Shown: positions 25,666-37,949 of the stretch, piece by piece | Layout: the number at the start of each line of letters is the position of its first letter | Numbering within the stretch: position 1 is the first letter of the stretch | NCBI GenBank assembly: GCA_019022495.1 | Contig: JAFEKR010000009.1 | Span: 1,860,001 to 1,924,000 of the forward strand | Length of the DNA stretch: 64,000 bases | Origin: Epichloe hybrida | Lineage: Eukaryota > Ascomycota > Sordariomycetes > Hypocreales > Clavicipitaceae | Direction of reading: 5' to 3' | Position numbers and translations under genes: made by a program | The notes under the pieces: generated by a model | Seen by the model: only the letters and a program-made list of their open reading frames with translations | Told to the model about the DNA's origin: nothing | Databases searched by the model: none

Positions 25666-25984
25666 TTATAGTTATTTAAGCTAATTTATATAGGAATAAT
25701 AATTTAGCTTCTTTACTTAGTTACTAAACAATAATACATAGAATAAATACTATGTATTATTTATCTAAGCAAAAAATCCTCTAACAAATCCAATATTAAA
25801 TTAAATATTAAGGTTTAATTTCGGTTTAACTAGATATTTGGACTTTATTTAATTTAAAGTCTTATCTAGGGGTTATTATAAGCTAGCTTAGTCTAAACTT
25901 TAAGCTAGAATATAAGCTAATTAGTAAGTCTTTTAATTAGTATTAATTCTATTATTTACTAATTATTCTAGTTATAGGATTTAA
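25666..25984. other. Spacer after G, with perfect hairpin
   Basis: About 320 bp with less RIP than the neighbours. A perfect 12-bp inverted repeat, AATAATACATAG and its complement, lies at 25730-25741 and 25750-25761 with an 8-bp loop. It may be the N-terminal or leader part of the hAT gene that follows, but no motif was seen. Confidence 0.4.
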
Positions 25985-26861
25985 ATATCTATCAAATTCA
26001 TATACAAGAGCTTATATTTACTAACGCTTTAATAATCTTATTAAAGACTATTACTTAAAGCCTAAGGATATTCTTAGGTAAGTTATTTCTTTAAATATTA
26101 TAACTATTATTACACTTTAATTCTAATTTATATATAGTTTTACTAGGGATAATAGTTCTAATAATAATACTTTTATAACTTCTTATATTAATAAGAGTAA
26201 TAATAGTATTAGTATTAAACTATATAATATCTAATATATAGCTTACGTTCTTAATATTATAGCTAAGGATATTATTATGAATTTTATTAAATCTATGTCT
26301 TCTAAGGAAAACTTAGAAAGTTTTAAAAATAGTAAATATCTTTACTATTTTACAAAAGAAACTTTATATATCTAAGGGAATCCTGATTTTTAACAATTTA
26401 AATCCTTAGCAAATAGTAAGTAATTAATCTATTATTCTTTACTATTTTTTTTCTAATAATACTAATATTAATTATAGGTATACTAGAAAAGGTTAAAAGG
26501 ATTACTATTTTAATTAAGAATAACTAAGCTTTACATAAAACTTAGTTAAAATGCATTAGAAAAGCAAAAATATAAGGTAACCTAGCTAAGAATTATAATA
26601 TTATAAAGATTCCTTTAGGTAAGTCTTTAATTCTTATTATAATTATACCTAATACTAATCTATTATATTTATAGCTAATAAAATAAGGTAAAATTTAACC
26701 TATAAGAAAATTAATACTTCTTTAAAGCTTAAAGAAGCTATTATTCTTCTTAATAAGGAAACTAATATTACTACCCTTAAGGATACTATACCTATAACAT
26801 AAGAATAGGCTAATTTAGTAACCTTAAGCAGTATATTAGAGGTTTTTTATAAACTTACTAT
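25985..26861 (+). pseudogene. hAT transposase, central fragment
   Basis: Part of a hAT-superfamily DDE transposase. RDNSSNNNTF near 26145 matches the G-D-N-A-x-N-N box of the catalytic core. YNIQYIAYVLNIIAKDI near 26225-26275 matches the conserved R-I-R-C-x-A-H-x-x-N-L segment. Near 26790-26860 the stretch PITQEQANLVTLSSILEVFY resembles the segment (E-W-x-x-L-x-x-I-L-x-x-F) that follows in hAT proteins. Several positions keep CA and TG, so it is less mutated than the gypsy genes. It stops abruptly at the left end of element C, and the rest of the protein is not on the other side. A C-terminal hAT fragment exists 22 kb away at 48695. Confidence 0.68.
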
Positions 26862-28745
26862 TAGAGTATTACACTAAAACGTGTAGTATAGTGTAGTATT
26901 TGTAGTGTAGTGTAGTAACTATACTACAAACTACACTACACTATAAACTACACTAACTATAAGGAAAAAAAAACTACACTATACTAACTATAAAAAAAAA
27001 AAACTATAATACATTACACTACAAATTTTTTTTCCTAAACTACACTAACTATAAACACTATAAATATAGTATTAGTCTTTTTATTAGTTATTAGTATTTA
27101 TAAGGTTAAAAGAAAGCTAGTTATATAAAAGCTTTTATTATTACTTATTTTATTAAATTAGTTATAGAATTTATAATATTATTTTATTTTTATAATTTTA
27201 TTATAACTAAGTAAGGTTATATATAATATTATACTTTTTTAATAATACTATTTAACTTAATAGTTTATTTCCCTAATATAACTTAAAGAAAAACCTTCTT
27301 ATTATATTATTTACTATTTCTATAAATTATTTTATATTTCTATAAATTATTATTATTACTTATTTTAAAAAAACTATAAGAAAAACTACTAGTAAACTTA
27401 ATATAAGTAGCTTATTATATCTTATTATAGCTTATAATAGCTTATTATATCTTATTATAGCTTATAATAACTTATTATATCTTATTATAGCTTATAATAG
27501 CTTATAATACTAATATTACTAATATTACTAGTATTACTAAGATTACTAAGATTACTAAGATTACTAAGATTACTTATAATATTATTAGTGTTAAAGTTTA
27601 ATAATAAATAAATAATAAATAAATAATAAATAAATAACTTAAATATAAATACTAGTAATTATAAGTAAATTACTATAGTAAAAGCTATAGTTTTTAATAA
27701 CTTAGTATTTTAAGGTTTTTAAAAATATTAATATTATAAAAATGTTTTCTCTTTTGTGTTTTTTTAAAATAATAATAAATGTAAAATAATAGTAATTATA
27801 GTAATTATAGTAATTAAGGTTATAAAAGTTATTAAAGCTTTTATAATAAGTATAGTATATTATATAATACTAAGTCCTAGTATTATTTTTTATAGCTTAT
27901 TTAAGCTATATAGGGTAATTAAAATAATACTATTTGTTATCTATTAATACATTATAAATATTAGTCTATTATATTCTTTCTTTATATATTATTATAATAA
28001 GATATATAAAGTTACTATATATAACTTCTTAAAGCTTTAGAATTATAAAGCTTAAAGTAATATTTAATTAGTTTAAATAGGTAATAAATAGTTTAAGCTT
28101 TTTTTAAGTTCTTATTATATTAATAATAATATTAAAGTACTAAGTATATATTCTATTAACTTTTATATATTTATTTAGATTTCTAATTCAATTTAATTAT
28201 ATTAGTTTAGGGTATTTTTTAATTAAATTAATAATAAATATAAAATAATTAATAATAATAGTAAATAAAATAATTAGAAGGTTTTTCTTAAAGTTATATT
28301 AGTAAAATAAAGTAATAAGTATAAAAGTATTATTAAAAAGGTATAATATTATAAATAACCCTAGTTATAGTAAAATTCTTAAAAAAAGGTAAATATTATA
28401 AATTCTATAACTAATTAAGTAAAATAGGTAATAATAAAAGCTTCTATATAACTAGCTTTCTTTTAATCCTTATAATAACATTATATAATAAAAAGGCCCA
28501 CTTTCTTTTTTACTAACACTACATTGTAGTTTTTGTAGTTAGTGTAGTTAGTAACTACACTAACTATACTACAATATAAGAAAAAAAAACTATAATATAC
28601 TACACTATAAAAAAAAAAAAAACTACACTACACTAACTACAAAAAAAAAAAACTACAATACATTAACTACAAGAAAAAAAAAACTACATTACAAATACAA
28701 ATATTTCCTAAAAACTACACTAACTACACTACAAACAATACTCTG
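26862..28745. mobile_element. hAT-like non-autonomous element C
   Basis: 1,884 bp, starting TAGAGTATTACACTAAAACG (CAGAG with C to T) and ending CAATACTCTG. Sub-terminal TAGTGTAG/CTACACTA blocks are at both ends and the interior is closely alike to B. Unlike B, the flanks do not match: CTTACTAT on the left, GTTAGGAG on the right. The left flank is hAT transposase and the right flank is H2 RT, so the two ends probably derive from different insertions joined by recombination. Confidence 0.85.
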
Positions 28746-31560
28746 GTTAGGAGAGACTACTAGGCATATATAGTAGTTATATTAAATTAAGGCCTTAAGG
28801 CATTAAATATAGCTTTAATAGGATATAAGAATTCCCCTGCTTTTACCTAATAATTTATAAATAAATTATTCTAAAAATACAAACATTTTATATAAGTATA
28901 TATTAATAATATTCTTATATTTTTAGATAGTATTAAGGAGCATTTAGTTTACCTTAATATTATGCTTAAAATCTTTAAGGAAAATAGGATAATAATTACT
29001 ATAAAAAAGTCCTTTATTAGTTACCTAGCTATTTAACTACTTAGTTTTATTATAAATAGTAATAGAATTATTAATACTAATAATAGACTTAAAGCCTTTT
29101 AAAAAATAATTTTTCTAAATAATTTATTAAGACTTAAAACTTTTATTAGAATAGCTAGTTTTCTCTGTAATAAAATCCTGTGGTTTAATATATAAATCTA
29201 ACTATTATAGGAATAAAAACAGCGTTATTAAAGGAGTTTTATAATAAGGATAAGAAAATTACTAGTATCTTAAAACTAGTATAGAAAAGATTAATATAAT
29301 AAAAGATATTTTTACTAACTAAGGAGGAGAAAAAGGCTTTTAAAGATATTAAAACATTCTTAAGTAAGAAATAAACCCTATAGCATTATAATTTAAAGAA
29401 GCTACTTTTCCTTAAAATTAATACCTATAAGAAAGGATTTAGTTTATATATATTTTAATTACAAAAAGAATAGGATAGTTAAAGTATTCCTAGAAAGGAT
29501 ATTAAGAGTAATTAAATATAGCTAATTTTATTTCTTTTAAGGGTAATATTAAGTATTAAGAAATAATATAGTTTAACTAAAGCAAAAGTAGCTATAATTA
29601 TATAGAGTGTTAGGAAGCTCTAAAAAATAGTTTAATCTAATAATATAGTAGTTAATATATTAACTAACTATTCTCTAGTAAAAAGTATTATTAAATATAC
29701 CTCCTTATTAATAATAGATTTAGATAAGGCTAATCTAAAATTAGCTAAGGTTATAAATTATCTATTATAATTTAACTTAAAGGTAACGTATATACTAGGA
29801 GTGCTAAATATAGTGCTAAATACACTTTTAAGGTTACTAGTAAAGGTAACTTATAGGAAAGTAATATAAAAAAGTTAATATAATAAACTAGATATAAGCG
29901 TATATTTCACTACTAAGGAATACATTGTAACTATAATAATCAATAATAACCTTAAGGCTAGAATTATCTAAGGGTATTAATCTAACTAAAAGTTTAGCTA
30001 AATTATTATAGCTATAAGAGTATACTAAGAGAGATAAGTAATAAAGAATGCCTAGATTAAACTAAAAATTCCCCTATATAAATAGGATTTACATAAGGAT
30101 AGTTTATTATACTATTATAGTAAAGATAGGTTTTTCTATCTTTATATTCTAATAATAGAGGTTAAATCTATACTATAATTAGTTTATAATAAATAGTAAC
30201 ATTTTAGAATTACTAGGATAGTAGCAAAGCTTTAATTAGTGTGTTTCCTATAAATAAGCTAATAGATTTATAACTATATAGCCTATTATATAGTATATTT
30301 AGAGAATGTAATTAATCGCTTAAAACCACTAGAAGAGTTATAACCTTTATAGTTAAAACTAATGCCTTTTTATATAATTTCACTTAATTTTATTATAGAT
30401 ATACTAGAGGTATTAGCTATAAATATAATATAGTAAACAGAAGGATATATAACATATAATTCATTATACCTAGTAAATTACCTATTTAGTAAAAGGACTT
30501 TTCTAATACTAGGGTATACCACATACCTAGTAAAAATCTAGGCAAAATTACTCCTTTATGCGCTATATATTATAAATTAAGGATTACTAAGGCAAATTAT
30601 TAGCAATAAAGACCTAAAATTCATATCTAATATGTAAAAAGAGATATTTAGACACGTAGGAGTTAAACTTCTTATAAGCATAGTATACTATCCCTAAACA
30701 TATCCCTAAACAAATAAAACAGCAGAAAGGAAAAATTAAATAGTAATAATCATAATCTAATATTATATAGTAATAGACCTAGATATAGCGTAAACGTTAC
30801 TACTTCTAGTGCTATAGTATTAACTAAATAACACTATAGTAGCAAGCATAAGGCAAGCTCCTAATAAGCTATTATATAGATTTTATTCTTTAAGTATTAT
30901 TAACTTTCTTTCTCTAAATAACATAACTAACACTAAGGCTAGCGTAAATAATATAGTAGTATTATAGAAGCTATACTAGCATAAGGCTTAGCTAGTAATT
31001 ATAATAGCTACTGCCCTTACTAAGATTTAGTATAATAATTATTATAAACTAGTTAATATTAATATAGGAGATATAGTGTATTTATAATTATATAAGGAAT
31101 ATAAGTTACCTAGTAAGCCTAAGAAAAAATAGTTACTATAAAGAGTAAGGCTATATAAGGTACTAGAAAAGGTAAACCTATTAGCATATTAATTAGATTT
31201 CTCTTTAGACTCTTAAGTCTATCTAGTAGTATTAGTAATATAGATATAAAAACTAGTATAAGGAAAGGATTTATTTAATAAGGAAAAACTAGCTTTATCA
31301 CTAATTATATTTAATAATCTAGAGGAAGCGGATTATTAGGAGATTAAATAAATCTATAGTTATTAGGTTAAGATTTTTAAATAAACTAAAATAGTAAGAG
31401 TGAAATTCCTTATTAGATAGAAGGGATACATAGCTAAAGATAATTAATAGATAGCTAAAAGCAAAATATAAATTAATATAGCTAAGATAGTGAAAGACTA
31501 CCTTAAGAAAAACCTAATTAACTAGTAAAGGGAATACATAAAGAAAGGCCTTAATTTACC
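28746..31560 (+). pseudogene. H2 pol: RT end, RNase H, integrase, chromodomain
   Basis: IGYKNSPAF near 28835 and VYINNILIFLDSIKEHL near 28895-28945 mark the RT palm; the catalytic Asp pair reads Asn-Asn. RNase H spans about 29290-29870, ending in VTYILGVLNIVLNTLLRL (family: Y-x-P-G-x-x-N-x-V-x-D-A-L-S-R-L). The integrase core has FIIDILEVL near 30390, RQIISNKDLKFISNM near 30590 and YYPQTYPQTNKTAERKN near 30690-30740. An integrase C-terminus (YKVLEKVNLLAYQLD) lies near 31160 and a chromodomain-like end with FLIRQKGY near 31410. Stops are frequent but nearly all fit Gln or Trp. Confidence 0.86.
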
Positions 31561-31639
31561 TATAAAATAGTAATAATAAAGGAAAAAAGTTAATAGTAAA
31601 TAGCTAGATTTAATAGAATAGATTAAAGCCACTAAACCC

Positions 31640-33552
31640 TCTTATATATATTGCTCTTTTACGCTAACTAAAGGAAGCTTACTATACTCTTACTTTATAT
31701 TATCCCCTAATACTACTACTACCTATATATAGTTAAATCTAATAGAAGTGTAGTTAAATCTATCTTAGTCTTATTTTTACTTAATAGCCTATAAGCCTAA
31801 AGATAATAATATAGGTTATAAAGTTTTCTAAAAGCTATAAGAAATAGAATTAATTTAGCTATAGGAAATATAGAATTATAATAACTATAAGAAATATTAA
31901 GTAAAACACAAAAATATCACACTAGAAGTTAAATATAAGCTTTATAAATATTATATAAATCTATACTAGAACCTAAAAGCTATACTAGATTTTATTTGTT
32001 TTAATAATAAGGTTAATATATATAATTAAATATTTTATAAGCAAATATAAGCAGGATACCTTTATATTTAAATCCTAGCTTTAATATAATAAAATTAACT
32101 ATTAGGTTAGCTTATAGTTATAGATTTAGTATAGTAGTAATTTACTACTAATAGGGAAAGAGCTAAATATATTAGGTAAATAAACAAGCTTTTAGCGAAA
32201 CTAGGAACTATAACCTATTATAAAGAGAAGAAGTTCTTTAAATGCTATTTAAGTTAAGTAAAACGTTAGAATTAGCTAGAGATATATTTACGCCCTATAT
32301 AATAAATTATATAGTTATAATAGTAGTAGTATTTAGATAAACTAAGAATAAGATAGGATAAATTAGATATACTATTATAATTAATAAAGGGATATAATAA
32401 AAACATTAATATACTAAAGGTTATTTAAGATATAGTTAATAATAAGGAGCAAGGTAATAATAATAATAATAATAACTTTATAAGTATAAAGTTAAATTTA
32501 GACATAAAGTAATAGAAATATAAATAAGTAATAGAAGATTTAATTAAGGATAATTACATAAGAGTTATAAGATAAAAGTAACTAAAGAAAACAAAAGTAA
32601 ATTAAAAGGATAAGGATTTTACTAATAAATTAAACAAAAATAATAGTAATAAAGTAAGATTTAACCTCACTAAGGATAGTTCTAAACTAAAGTCTAAACC
32701 TAAAAGTAATAAAAAGACTAAAGCTAGGGGTACTAAGAGTAAATATAAGGATATAGAAAGTAAGATAAATAATAATATTAGAAAAATACCTACTAAGTAT
32801 ATTATTAGACTATTGTAGGTCTATAAATAAATTATAGACCTTAATTTCAAGCTATTATGCCTTAGATTTAGGAAGCTTAGATCTAGAACTAACGCTTAAA
32901 TACTAATGCTTAATATTAGTATAGTAACGCGCAAAAGAGTAATAGAAGAGTTTAATACTAAATATAAAGAAAAGAGCATTAAAGGAGTTAATTTTAGTAA
33001 GTTTAAACACACTAAATTAGGTTATAAGAATAGTAATTAGGATATTAAACAAATAATATAAGCCTATATATATAAATTCGCCCTTAAAGGTACTATAATA
33101 GTATTTAATAGATTAGAAGTTAACTTAAAGAATATATATTTTATATTATAGTAAAACGTAATTATATAGATTTTCGCTATATTAAAAGAATAAAAGGCTA
33201 TATTAATTATAAAATAAGCCACAGTAAGGTAAGTAAGAAAGCCTATATATTAAATTACTATTAATCTAATAGAATATAAAGTAATAAGAAAAGTAAAGGG
33301 CTAGGTAAAAACAGTAGCAGTAGCTTTCTATAATAGTATAATAGTTAAATATAAATAGCAAATAGCTATATATAATAGCATATTATCTTTACTACTATAA
33401 GCAAATATTTTAGCTCTTTATTTTACTAATAAATATAGCATAGTAAATACTATAATTACAGGCGCTTTAGCTAGTATTAGATAAGTAAACTTACTTTACG
33501 TTAGTATAAAGAAGGAGTTAATATAGAAATTATTAGAATTATAGAAGGATAA
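31640..33552 (+). pseudogene. H2 third reading frame downstream of pol (unknown)
   Basis: A frame of at least 630 codons follows the chromodomain in sense. It carries stops only where Gln or Trp codons are likely and ends at the K LTR. Recognisable stretches include REKAKYIRQINKLLAKLGTI near 32160-32215, a Lys-rich segment at about 32580-32760, and YQITINLIEYKVIRKVKGQV near 33250-33310. A cluster of Asn codons (AAT/AAC) lies at about 32457-32476. The corresponding region of H1 (minus strand, 4600-7600) keeps the same frame and adds the C-terminal part. Conservation of one frame across two mutated copies supports a real gene. No family match is recognised. Confidence 0.62.
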
Positions 33553-34022
33553 TTTATCAAGCGGAAAACAACACCCCAAAAGGCACAATGCTAGCCCACG
33601 GTCGTAGGTAGCGGTGACGTTTGCTTACGTTAGAAGGGTCAATTAACTTAATAGCAGTAATTATAATAATAGCTAAATTAGTCTTTACGGATAGAGACAA
33701 TTTAGATTAAATGGTCTGTTAGATTAGAAGTGACTTTTTAGTTAAGTTAGGGAAATAATCTTATTAATTTATCTTATTAAGGTAAACACAATAGTAGCTA
33801 TAGTAGCGCTAGGCATTTAAGTTAAAAATCTAAAGTTAGGCGTGCATAAAGAACCTTAAAAGAATCTAGCTATAGGTAATCTCTTTATAGATTAAATAGT
33901 CCCTTTGCCTAGATAACTAATATTATTATCCCTTATTGTGTTGTTTATCCCTGTAATCCCCTGTATCCCTTGTGCTTGTTATCGCGAATACGCGCGTTTA
34001 TAGGCGCGCGTATTACGGCACA
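33553..34022 (-). repeat. 3' LTR of K
   Basis: This 470-bp direct repeat of 45045-45514 starts TTTATCAAGCGG and ends TACGGCACA on the plus strand, so on the element strand it begins TGTGCCGTA. The pyrimidine-rich CACCTCCCTAAC just right of it is the complement of a possible polypurine tract. Confidence 0.88.
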
Positions 34023-34417
34023 TAACACCTCCCTAACTGTTTTCCCTTCCTAGCCCCTAGGAAAGGGAAAATAGTAATAAAAAAGGGTAATAACTAAAGT
34101 GTTTTTAAGTATAACTAATAGTAAGGTGCTATATTTTAAGGGAAGGTATTATTTAATCTAGCATATATAGGTCTAAAGCTTTTATAAGAAAAATAAAAGG
34201 ATAGTAAAGAAAGAAAAAAAAGAGAAGATAGAAAAGAAACCTCCCTAGCTAAAGACCTAGATTTTTTATTTCCCTAGAGAGCTTTAGTGTCTTTAGTGTT
34301 TATAGGTAAGTAGTAGGTAATATTAGTAAGGGAGTGCGTAGCGTAGGTCGCTTTAAATCTCACTAGCTTACTCTCTTTCCCTAATCCTTACGTTAATTAA
34401 TTAATTAATCCTATAGC
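34023..34417. other. Leader between K 3' LTR and the plus-strand frame
   Basis: About 395 bp without coding signature. Next to the LTR it is pyrimidine-rich, compatible with the polypurine tract of the minus-strand element. A purine-rich stretch follows at 34192-34246. TTAATTAATTAATTAATCC lies just before the ATG at 34418. It would have to contain the promoter of the plus-strand frame, but no clear element was recognised. Confidence 0.45.
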
Positions 34418-37400
34418 ATGCCTTTTCTCTTGCTAGCAAGCTTTAATAATCTCTAGCTATATTCTGTAGGAAACTAAGCTAGGTAGTACTACTAAAGCAT
34501 ATATAGATAATATTAGTAGTAGCATAACCATTTTCCTTTAAGCTACTTATTTTAACTTAAGAAAAGGAAGAAGATTAATTATTATAGCTTATCCTATGTC
34601 TCTAAGGGGGCAGTATATAGTATTCTCTTTTGCTTACTTAACTAGAGTTCTATAGTTATATACCTAGTTCTCCCTAATAACTCTATAGATTTACTATAAC
34701 CTTAGCTAATCCTTAATGTCTATCTAGAATAACTTATTAGTTATTACTTACTATTATTAAAGAGTTTAGTCTATAATACTATATGCTTATCCCTGCCTGC
34801 CTTACTAGAGCGCCTTAAGTTTTATAGCTAGGGACTATAGTATCTCTTTATGTCTAGTTAAAGATAATAGTCCTAATAAGGACTCTTATAATGCCTAGGA
34901 ACTCACCCTTTTACTTAATCTTCGCTCCTTAGTTTTCTATTAATGCTTATTGTCTATATCCTATTGTATTTACCTTTCCTATTCTTATAATATCTCTTAG
35001 ATACTAATGTTAAAGACTTTAGAATTCTTAGTAAAGGTGTGTGTAATAGGCTACTAATAATCCTAGATATAAAGTCTACTACTTTACGCTGTTTTAGTAT
35101 ACTATTTAATTAGTTAGTTCTTATTACTAACTTTATTCTCCTAGGCTATAATTACTACACTAATAGGTAAACCTTTACTAATTGTTTAGGTTGTGAAATA
35201 GGGTAGCTAGCGCTTTGTTATGTTATATATTAGGTATTAGAGGTTAAAGTCCTTCTAGTAGGATAACTCCCTAAGTAACTAGTCTCTAACTCCTAATTTG
35301 TTTATAGCTATATCTTATAGGACTCTTATAGTTCTTATAAGAGCTCTAGCATAACTATACCTTAGGTCTAGGATATTATTAGTAATTATCTAGTCTCTTA
35401 AATAGAGCTTAAAGTAATAACTAATACTTAAATCCTTACTAAATATATATAACTATTTAAATTTAATATTATATTAGTTTAGTGTGTTCTAGTCTTTAGA
35501 AAGTAAATTAAGTGCTTAGTGTTTAACTTAGCAATAAATCACTTATAATAGAAACCCTAGATAAGTATATTCACACTCCTAGTTCCCTTTCTATTCTATT
35601 ACTAAAACCGTAATTACTTTAAAATTATATAGGTAGTTTAGTAACTATATAATTTGCCCCTATCCTATAGTAAAATTAGTAAACCTTACTACTTACCCCT
35701 TCTTTATGCTATTAAAGTAGTAAAGCTACCCTTACTTTTAATTAAATAGAAAGCATATCTAGTAGTTTATAAAGAACGTAAATCCTATAATAAGGCATTA
35801 ATAGCTTATGTCTAAGTGAAGGTTAATAAGGTTATACTTTAAACTATACTTAATATTAATAGGCTAGTAGTTAGAATAAAGTCTCCTAGCTTTTAAACTA
35901 ATTAATCGCTGTAGAGTATTTAAGTTAAAATCTTCTATTAGCTTAATTATAAATATTTATAGTAGCATAGCCACTATTGCTTTAAGGCCACGTATAATAA
36001 TCTTACCTATAGTAGTTAGTTTAAACTAGTTAAGCTAGTCTTTACTTAGTGTCTTATAGGCTTTTCTTAGGAATTTATGGATATCTATTAAATAGTTTCG
36101 CTAGCTTAACTAATCCTACCCTAGTCTAATTAGCGTTACCTAGTTAAAGTTATTACTATCTTAATAGACCTTAAACCTAGTTAAGGGTTATAGCTAGCTT
36201 TATCTTAGATAGAATAGCGGAGGCTACTAACTATAGAGGTTAACTAGGTTAAGCTTTATAGTACTTCCCTCTTTATCTCTAAAGAAAGAACCCTTAGTTC
36301 TATAGATTAGAACATAGATATAGAATAGCGTAAGACATTTGCTGTAAGTAAAGTATATAATAGTGCTACTATCTATATTAGTATAGGCGCTTTTATTAAC
36401 TATATTTTCTTTATAATCAGCTATTTCTTAACTAGATTAAATAGTATAATTATTAATAGTGTGTTTTTAGAAGGAGAAACAAAGAATAGTAACTTACTTA
36501 GTAAAGCTAGGTTAAAGTAATAAGAGAGGGGGAAAGAGATATAAATAAATAGTAAAGGCTAAGTGCTTTTAAGGTCTAAGCAGTGTAATAATATAAAGAT
36601 TAGTAAGATTAAATAGTTCCTGCGGTCTTAGCCTTGCTCTTATAGTCCTTATTAGCTATATAGACAGTTATTAGTAGCTATTTGCAGGTGTCCCTTAGAG
36701 GTTAGTAAGCTCCTATAATTCATACCTTTATAGTATTATAAATTAGTTATTAGTAGCTATTGCTTACTAGTTATCACTATCTATTATTTAGGTAGTGTCT
36801 TCGTAAACCTAATTCTTAGCTCTCTTTTTCTCTTCTCTTTCTCTCTCTTAAACCCTTATTTCTTATAACTAATTGATTATAGCGAAATCCCTTAATCTAG
36901 CTTATTAAAGACTCCCTAACGTTACCGCTATTATAAGGGTAAGCATTTTAGAGTATAAACTTTTGTTAATAAAAACTCTTAATTAGTCTAACTATACTAA
37001 ATTTTACCCTCCTTTTATTAGCAAAGATTATATAAGTTTAGGAGCTATTTAATCCTATAATTAATATTTGCTAATAGTTATTATTACTATAGTATAAGTT
37101 TTTATTTGCATTCTAGGTGCGTAGTGGGATTAACATTAGCTATAGTAGCATTCTAATATACACAGAGATTTCTCTTTGCGCTACTAATAATAATAATAAC
37201 ATCCCTAAGGGAGCTCCTCCTTACCTTATTATAACTATAAGAAAGACAAACCTCTTAAAGGAGTTTATAAGGAGCTACACTAAGGCTAATAGTGCTTTAG
37301 CCCTTACTATTAAAAACAGTTATTACCACTAGGTCCTTATTCCTATAGAAGTGGCTTATCCTAATAGGTATTTTTTATACGCTCTTTCTTAGCGTCCTAA

Positions 37401-37790
37401 GCGTTATTAGGCCTTGCTAGTGTCTATATATAGAAGATTAAACAGTATCTTCTATTCTAATTATTTAAACTTATACATATAGCACGTTATATTCTATAAT
37501 AAACATATATGCTTTCTATTTTATAGCTAAGTTTTAATTCCTAGGGTTTACAAAGGCGCCTATAGTAATTATATCTAGAATAGGTCTTATGTAGTAAGCT
37601 ATAAGTGGCGTTTTACTTCTAGGTATTATCCTTAGTTATTATAAGAAAGAACTCTAGCTCCTTTCTTAGGTAAGGAATAGTTTATAGAGGTAGTAGGAGC
37701 CCTTTTACTTAATCTAAACTCTATTAACTTTAAAAACTCTCCTTACCTAGTAATTAACGTGCCTCCCCCTTTTCCAAATAGCTTATAAAT
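34418..37790 (+). pseudogene. K antisense long reading frame (unknown protein, about 1,100 codons)
   Basis: From an ATG at 34418 (MPFLLLASFNNLQLYS) a frame runs on the plus strand, opposite to K gag-pol, to about 37125. It then appears to shift into the frame holding the stop-free stretch 37117-37332 and continues to about 37790, ending near PYLVINVPPPFPNS. Internal stops are TAG/TAA at plausible Gln or Trp sites; they are densest around 34830-34900. Visible features are a strongly hydrophobic segment SFLLMLIVYILLYLPFLFL (about residues 171-190), a Cys cluster NCLGCEIGQLALCY (about residues 255-268) and a basic stretch RYRYYKGKHFRV near 36918-36955. It lies between the end of pol and the 3' LTR. 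No family is recognised. The frame change near 37120 could be an intron, an indel or misreading. Confidence 0.55.
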
Positions 37791-37949
37791 ATAAGATAAA
37801 GGAAAGAAAATATAGTTAATTATTAGGGAAAAGGGTAGTAAATAAAGGAAAATAAATAATTTAGCTACTAGGCTATGCCTTAATCACTTAATCTTTAGTA
37901 TTTGAATTAATGTTTATATATTTTAGAAATAAAACTTAGGAAATATAAA

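Larger units (their letters stand above)
28746..33552 (+). mobile_element. Truncated second copy of the H retrotransposon (H2)
   Basis: From 28746 the sequence is the reverse complement of the H1 interior, starting in the RT at nearly the same place where element A sits in H1. It continues through RNase H, integrase, chromodomain and the third frame, and stops at 33552 where the left LTR of K begins. The 5' LTR, gag, RT N-terminus, end of the third frame and 3' LTR are missing. Orientation is opposite to H1. Confidence 0.88.

Noticed and set aside
37117..37332. The 71-codon stretch as a separate small gene
   Set aside because: The same frame stays protein-like well beyond its stop (to about 37790), so it is better seen as part of the longer antisense frame.
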